Assembly: GCF_000473325.1 (NCBI RefSeq)
Contig: NZ_KI421513.1
Coordinates: 2,055,217-2,119,216, forward strand
Reading direction: 5' to 3'
From: Leisingera caerulea DSM 24564
GTDB lineage: Bacteria > Pseudomonadota > Alphaproteobacteria > Rhodobacterales > Rhodobacteraceae
DNA length: 64,000 nt
Shown here: in pieces, positions 61,331 through 64,000 of the stretch
Position numbering within the stretch: the stretch's first letter is position 1
Layout: every line of letters starts with the position of its first letter
The notes under the pieces: generated by a model
Database searches by the model: none
The model's input: only the letters and a program-made list of their open reading frames with translations
What the model was told of the DNA's origin: nothing
Position numbers and translations under genes: made by a program

Positions 61331-63516
61331 TAGCTCACCTCCGGCACAGCTGTGATGCCGACCAGCGTCAGCGAGAAATCGGGGTTACGGCGGAACAGAA
61401 GGCCTACTCTCTCGCCGATCGGCAGGGTTGCCTGATCCAGGGTCTCATCCACCGCGAAATCCATGGTCATTCCCGGCATCCCGATCTCGGTCATGGCGTC
61501 ATGGGTGATGTTCACCATGCCCCGCTCCGGATCCGCCGAGTTGATGGTGCCTGCGACTTTCATCGGGGCGATGACAGGTTCGGCATTCGCCAGCACCAGC
61601 GTCATCCCGTCGGGTCGGGCAAAGGTTAGGGTCATCTCGGTCCCAGTGGCCAATGCCGCCGGTTCCAGCTCCTCGGAGATGGGAAAGTCCATCGTCATGC
61701 CGGGCATCCCGAGTTCGGTCATCGGGGCATGGCTTATCGTCGCCGTGCGTTCAGCGGGGTCGACGGCGTCGATGGTGCCGCTGACGACGATTGGTGCCGC
61801 TGCCGCCATCTCGGTTTTCCCGGACGCCGGCGCCGCAGTGGCAGCTTTTTCCCGGACCGCGATAATGCTGAACATGCCCGCGTCGTTCTTGGCCAGATCG
61901 AACTCGACTGGTCTGTCCAGAACGACCGCCTCGGGATCCAGCCCGGCCACCTCGAACTCCATTTCCATTTCGGGCCAGCCAAGCGCCGGAATCGGATCGT
62001 GCGACACGGTCAGTGTGCCGTCCGGGTTCACCTCGTGGATCGTGCCAGTCCCCGTGGCGGCAATCCCGTCATCGGCACCGATCTCTATCAGTGCAAGAAG
62101 GTTATCCGCGCCCCGGGCAACCGTGAAAGCGATCCCGGAATCTTCGGCCAGATGATCAAGCGGCACATCTGCCCGCACTGGGAAAACGGAGGTCATTGCC
62201 GGCCAGTCGAGGCTGTCGAGGGGGCCGTGCTTGATCGTCGCCAGCCGGGTTTCGTGGTCCAGCGTGACAAGCCTGCCAGCGCCGTGCGCGGGCTCTTCGT
62301 CTGTTGGCGCCATGCGCATTAGACCGGCGCTGAGCGCGCTTTCGCTGTCAATCAGGAACTGCGCCGACGCGACGACTTCCTCACCCGGCGCGAGCCCTTG
62401 TACGATTTCAGTCCGGCCGCCCTCACCGAAACTGTCGCGCAGGCCGGATGTAACCAGCCGCGGTTTGAAGGTTCCTTCACCGGTCTTCAGAATCACGCGC
62501 TCGGCCGAACCGGTCCGGATGACCGCCTCGGACGGCACGGTCAGCGCTGTTCGTGTCCGGGACGGAACAAGACTGACGGTTCCAAACATGTTGGGCCGCA
62601 AAAGCCCCGCAGAGTTGTCGAACTTTAGCCGAACCGGCAGCGTGCGGGTTTTGGGGTCGAGTTCGGGATAGATATAATCGATTTCGCCTTCGAACGTGCG
62701 CCCGGCCAGATGCTCGAAGCGGGCGACCGCGCGCATGTCTTCGCTGAGCCGCGCGATGTCCCGCTCGAATACGTCAACGATCAGCCAGACAGTTTTCAAG
62801 TCGCTAAGTGAAACTGCAAGCGTTCCCGGCTGAAGGTACATGCCATCGGCAGCCGAAAGCGAGATCACGACGCCGTCTTGCGGAGCTTCGATCCTGATAG
62901 TCCGTGCAAGCTCGCCGCTAGCTTCGATCTCCGCAATCTGAGCCTCCGACATGCCGTGGCTAAGAAGCTTGTTCCGGGCGGCGTCGAGGATCCTGGCGTC
63001 TCCGGCCTTGACCGCGCGGACCAAATCTCCGGTCGCCGCGCTGATCACTGGCGAGAACATCTCGAACAGGACATCGCCTTTGAGCACGCGATCGCCGATG
63101 GCTCGGGTTTTTAGTTTCTCAATCCACCCGTCTGCACGGGTATGGACATGGCTCGTGCGATGCTCGTCGTACCGCACGAAGCCGACGGTCTCTATCCTCG
63201 ACGATATGTCCGACATCCGTGAAACAGCGGTGCGTACACCGATTGCGTTGACCTCGGCCGGTGAGAGCGACACTTCAGCGGGATCACCTGCGGGCTCATG
63301 GCCGGCATAGACAGGGATCAGGTCCATGCCCATCGGCGATTTCCCGGGCTCGTCGCGCCGGTAGTTCGGATCCATCGGAGCAACCCAGTACAGGATCTCC
63401 GGGTCGCCCGAGGTCGGGCTTTCAGTGAGGTTGAGATATGTCCGTTCCAGAAGAACCCCGCCCACCGTTCCTGCGGCAAGGGCAAGGATGCTGAGCGCTG
63501 TGTAACGTCCGCGCAT
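61330..63516 (-). CDS. cusB: CusB-type membrane-fusion protein with four C-terminal CusF domains
   Basis: 728 residues, much longer than the usual ~400. An N-terminal anchor is followed by the heavy-metal-binding box (APMDPNYRRDEPGKSPMGMD, residues 46-65). The adaptor core with lipoyl/beta-barrel parts runs to ~400. Four CusF-like domains follow at about 411-485, 488-555, 577-645 and 653-722. Their ligands are H430/W438/M441 (second Met absent), H506/W514/M517/M519 (complete), H596/M604/M607/M609 and H672/M680/M683/M685 (Met for Trp in the last two). It should link CusA to an outer channel and collect periplasmic Cu(I) or Ag(I) itself. Confidence 0.93.
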   Translation of the reverse strand: MRGRYTALSILALAAGTVGGVLLERTYLNLTESPTSGDPEILYWVAPMDPNYRRDEPGKSPMGMDLIPVYAGHEPAGDPAEVSLSPAEVNAIGVRTAVSRMSDISSRIETVGFVRYDEHRTSHVHTRADGWIEKLKTRAIGDRVLKGDVLFEMFSPVISAATGDLVRAVKAGDARILDAARNKLLSHGMSEAQIAEIEASGELARTIRIEAPQDGVVISLSAADGMYLQPGTLAVSLSDLKTVWLIVDVFERDIARLSEDMRAVARFEHLAGRTFEGEIDYIYPELDPKTRTLPVRLKFDNSAGLLRPNMFGTVSLVPSRTRTALTVPSEAVIRTGSAERVILKTGEGTFKPRLVTSGLRDSFGEGGRTEIVQGLAPGEEVVASAQFLIDSESALSAGLMRMAPTDEEPAHGAGRLVTLDHETRLATIKHGPLDSLDWPAMTSVFPVRADVPLDHLAEDSGIAFTVARGADNLLALIEIGADDGIAATGTGTIHEVNPDGTLTVSHDPIPALGWPEMEMEFEVAGLDPEAVVLDRPVEFDLAKNDAGMFSIIAVREKAATAAPASGKTEMAAAAPIVVSGTIDAVDPAERTATISHAPMTELGMPGMTMDFPISEELEPAALATGTEMTLTFARPDGMTLVLANAEPVIAPMKVAGTINSADPERGMVNITHDAMTEIGMPGMTMDFAVDETLDQATLPIGERVGLLFRRNPDFSLTLVGITAVPEVS

Positions 63517-63556
63517 GATATCCTCCAGGCTGATCTTCCCGAAGCAGCCTACATAG

Positions 63557-63609
63557 TTGACAAATTACCGGCGCGTCTCATGAGCTCCGCCGGAAGCGAA
63601 ATTTGTCAA
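63557..63609 (-). promoter_or_regulatory. Long stem-loop between the CutF-like gene and cusB
   Basis: TTGACAAATT (63557-63566) pairs with AATTTGTCAA (63600-63609), and inside it CCGGCG (63568-63573) pairs with CGCCGG (63588-63593). The outer arm overlaps the CutF-like stop codon. The half-sites (TTGACAAAT) also resemble CusR/CopR-type recognition. It may control cusB translation, act as an attenuator, or be a response-regulator site. Confidence 0.7.
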
Positions 63610-63986
63610 ACGTGCTTTGGAGGCCGGACCGGCGGCGGTGTTTCCAGGTGAACACCGAAATTACCCGCACCAGCTTTCAGGTGGAGCGAGGAGGCTGTCT
63701 GGGCTGCAGACGGGATGGCCGCGGACGGCAAGTCGGAGCTGAAGCATGAGCTGCCGATGCAACGGGAAGAAACCTGATCGTTTGCACAGCATGCAAGGTC
63801 AAGACTTTGCGATGGAGCCGCCAGGTGCAGGGAATGACCGGACCCGGAATGTGATGAGGGACTGGCTTCTTCCGCGAGGCTTTCCTGGTGCGGCATGTGC
63901 ATGGCCATCGCTGACGTAAAATTCGCCGCAAAGGAGAAAGCCAGTGCGACGAGAATGATGGTCACGCGCCGTGCCAGACATATCAA
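63606..63986 (-). CDS. CutF-like secreted leader protein upstream of cusBAF
   Basis: About 126 residues; the first visible start is TTG 63986, and the frame is open to the window end, so the true start may lie outside. A hydrophobic segment (VTIILVALAFSFAANFTSAM) is followed by a His-rich stretch, a Cys cluster (ACCANDQVSSRCIGSSCFSS) and a tail PPPVRPPKHV. These are the same three elements (signal, Cys motif, Pro-rich end) as in the 47724 gene. The stem-loop at 63557 follows at once. Leader role inferred by analogy to CutF. Confidence 0.6.
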   Translation of the reverse strand: MICLARRVTIILVALAFSFAANFTSAMAMHMPHQESLAEEASPSSHSGSGHSLHLAAPSQSLDLACCANDQVSSRCIGSSCFSSDLPSAAIPSAAQTASSLHLKAGAGNFGVHLETPPPVRPPKHV

Positions 63987-64000
63987 GAATCTTCTGCCCA

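Noticed and set aside
1..64000. CRISPR arrays, rRNA, tRNA, replication genes, transposases
   Set aside because: None seen by reading both strands; no regular spacer repeat, no tRNA cloverleaf, no RepABC or DDE transposase motif. A dedicated search could still find short tRNA-like or IS remnants.

Overview
The window reads as a heavy-metal resistance and mobility segment of an alphaproteobacterium. The gene set (PCu(A)C/SCO, DUF5676, DUF2933, MobV-type relaxase, CutF-like leader genes), the GC-rich codon use and the chained ATGA/TGATG start-stop overlaps suggest the Roseobacter group of the Rhodobacterales. That assignment is inference. No rRNA, tRNA, CRISPR array, replication initiator or intact insertion sequence was seen.

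Layout. (1) 1-4234: a leftward operon, SCO2-DsbB-DsbA-PCu(A)C-SCO1-M23 peptidase, transcribed away from a divergent MerR-family gene. It resembles a copper-delivery and disulfide kit for the CuA site of cytochrome oxidase. (2) 4412-6149: a transglutaminase-like gene and a CDF metal exporter behind a second MerR-type promoter. (3) 6447-11372: an MntR-type repressor divergent from an operon for a 617-residue diheme peroxidase-like protein and a PhnDCE-type ABC importer, with an inverted repeat at the promoter. (4) 11394-16123: YnfA, MerR, MerT, MerP, MerF-like, MerA, a broken CDF remnant, a DUF411 protein and a cytochrome c. (5) 16575-24508: mobility block with a tyrosine integrase, an overlapping small excisionase-like gene, a soluble AAA+/M41 (FtsH-like) protease, a zinc-ribbon/GIY-YIG protein, a small unknown protein, a ribbon-helix-helix protein, an oriT candidate and a MobV relaxase. 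(6) 24928-51993: copper island with an EF-hand Met-rich protein, a two-component system, an L,D-transpeptidase, two multicopper oxidases, cytochromes, DsbA, a TVP38-type membrane protein, an RNase/AMP-phosphorylase/PRPP-synthase trio, two copper P-type ATPases, an APC permease, an orphan Rieske protein, CopZ, CueR, a TolC-type protein and a cupredoxin-CusF fusion. (7) 52094-57569: an ABC-exporter membrane half without ATPase, a cytochrome c, and a MerR-controlled flippase-like/MFS pair. (8) 57774-63986: a leftward CutF-like/CusB/CusA/CusF operon.

How it fits together. Cytoplasmic Cu(I) would be sensed by CueR (46713), bound by CopZ and pumped out by two CopA-type ATPases. CueR-like 19-bp-spacer promoters are visible before copZ and both ATPases. 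In the periplasm, multicopper oxidases would oxidise Cu(I). CusF-type and cupredoxin proteins would buffer it, CusBA with a TolC partner would export it, and a Met/His-rich sensor kinase would report it. Mercury is covered by mer genes, divalent cations by the CDF gene.

The most interesting signals are: (a) three, possibly four, CutF-like leader ORFs with Cys motifs and a proline-rich tail next to copper operons, three of them followed by a stem-loop; (b) a CusB with four C-terminal CusF domains; (c) the MntR/diheme/PhnDCE operon; (d) the mobile AAA+-M41 protease with a zinc-ribbon nuclease-like gene; and (e) a MobV-type nick site (TAGTGAG/TTA) beside a nested inverted repeat.
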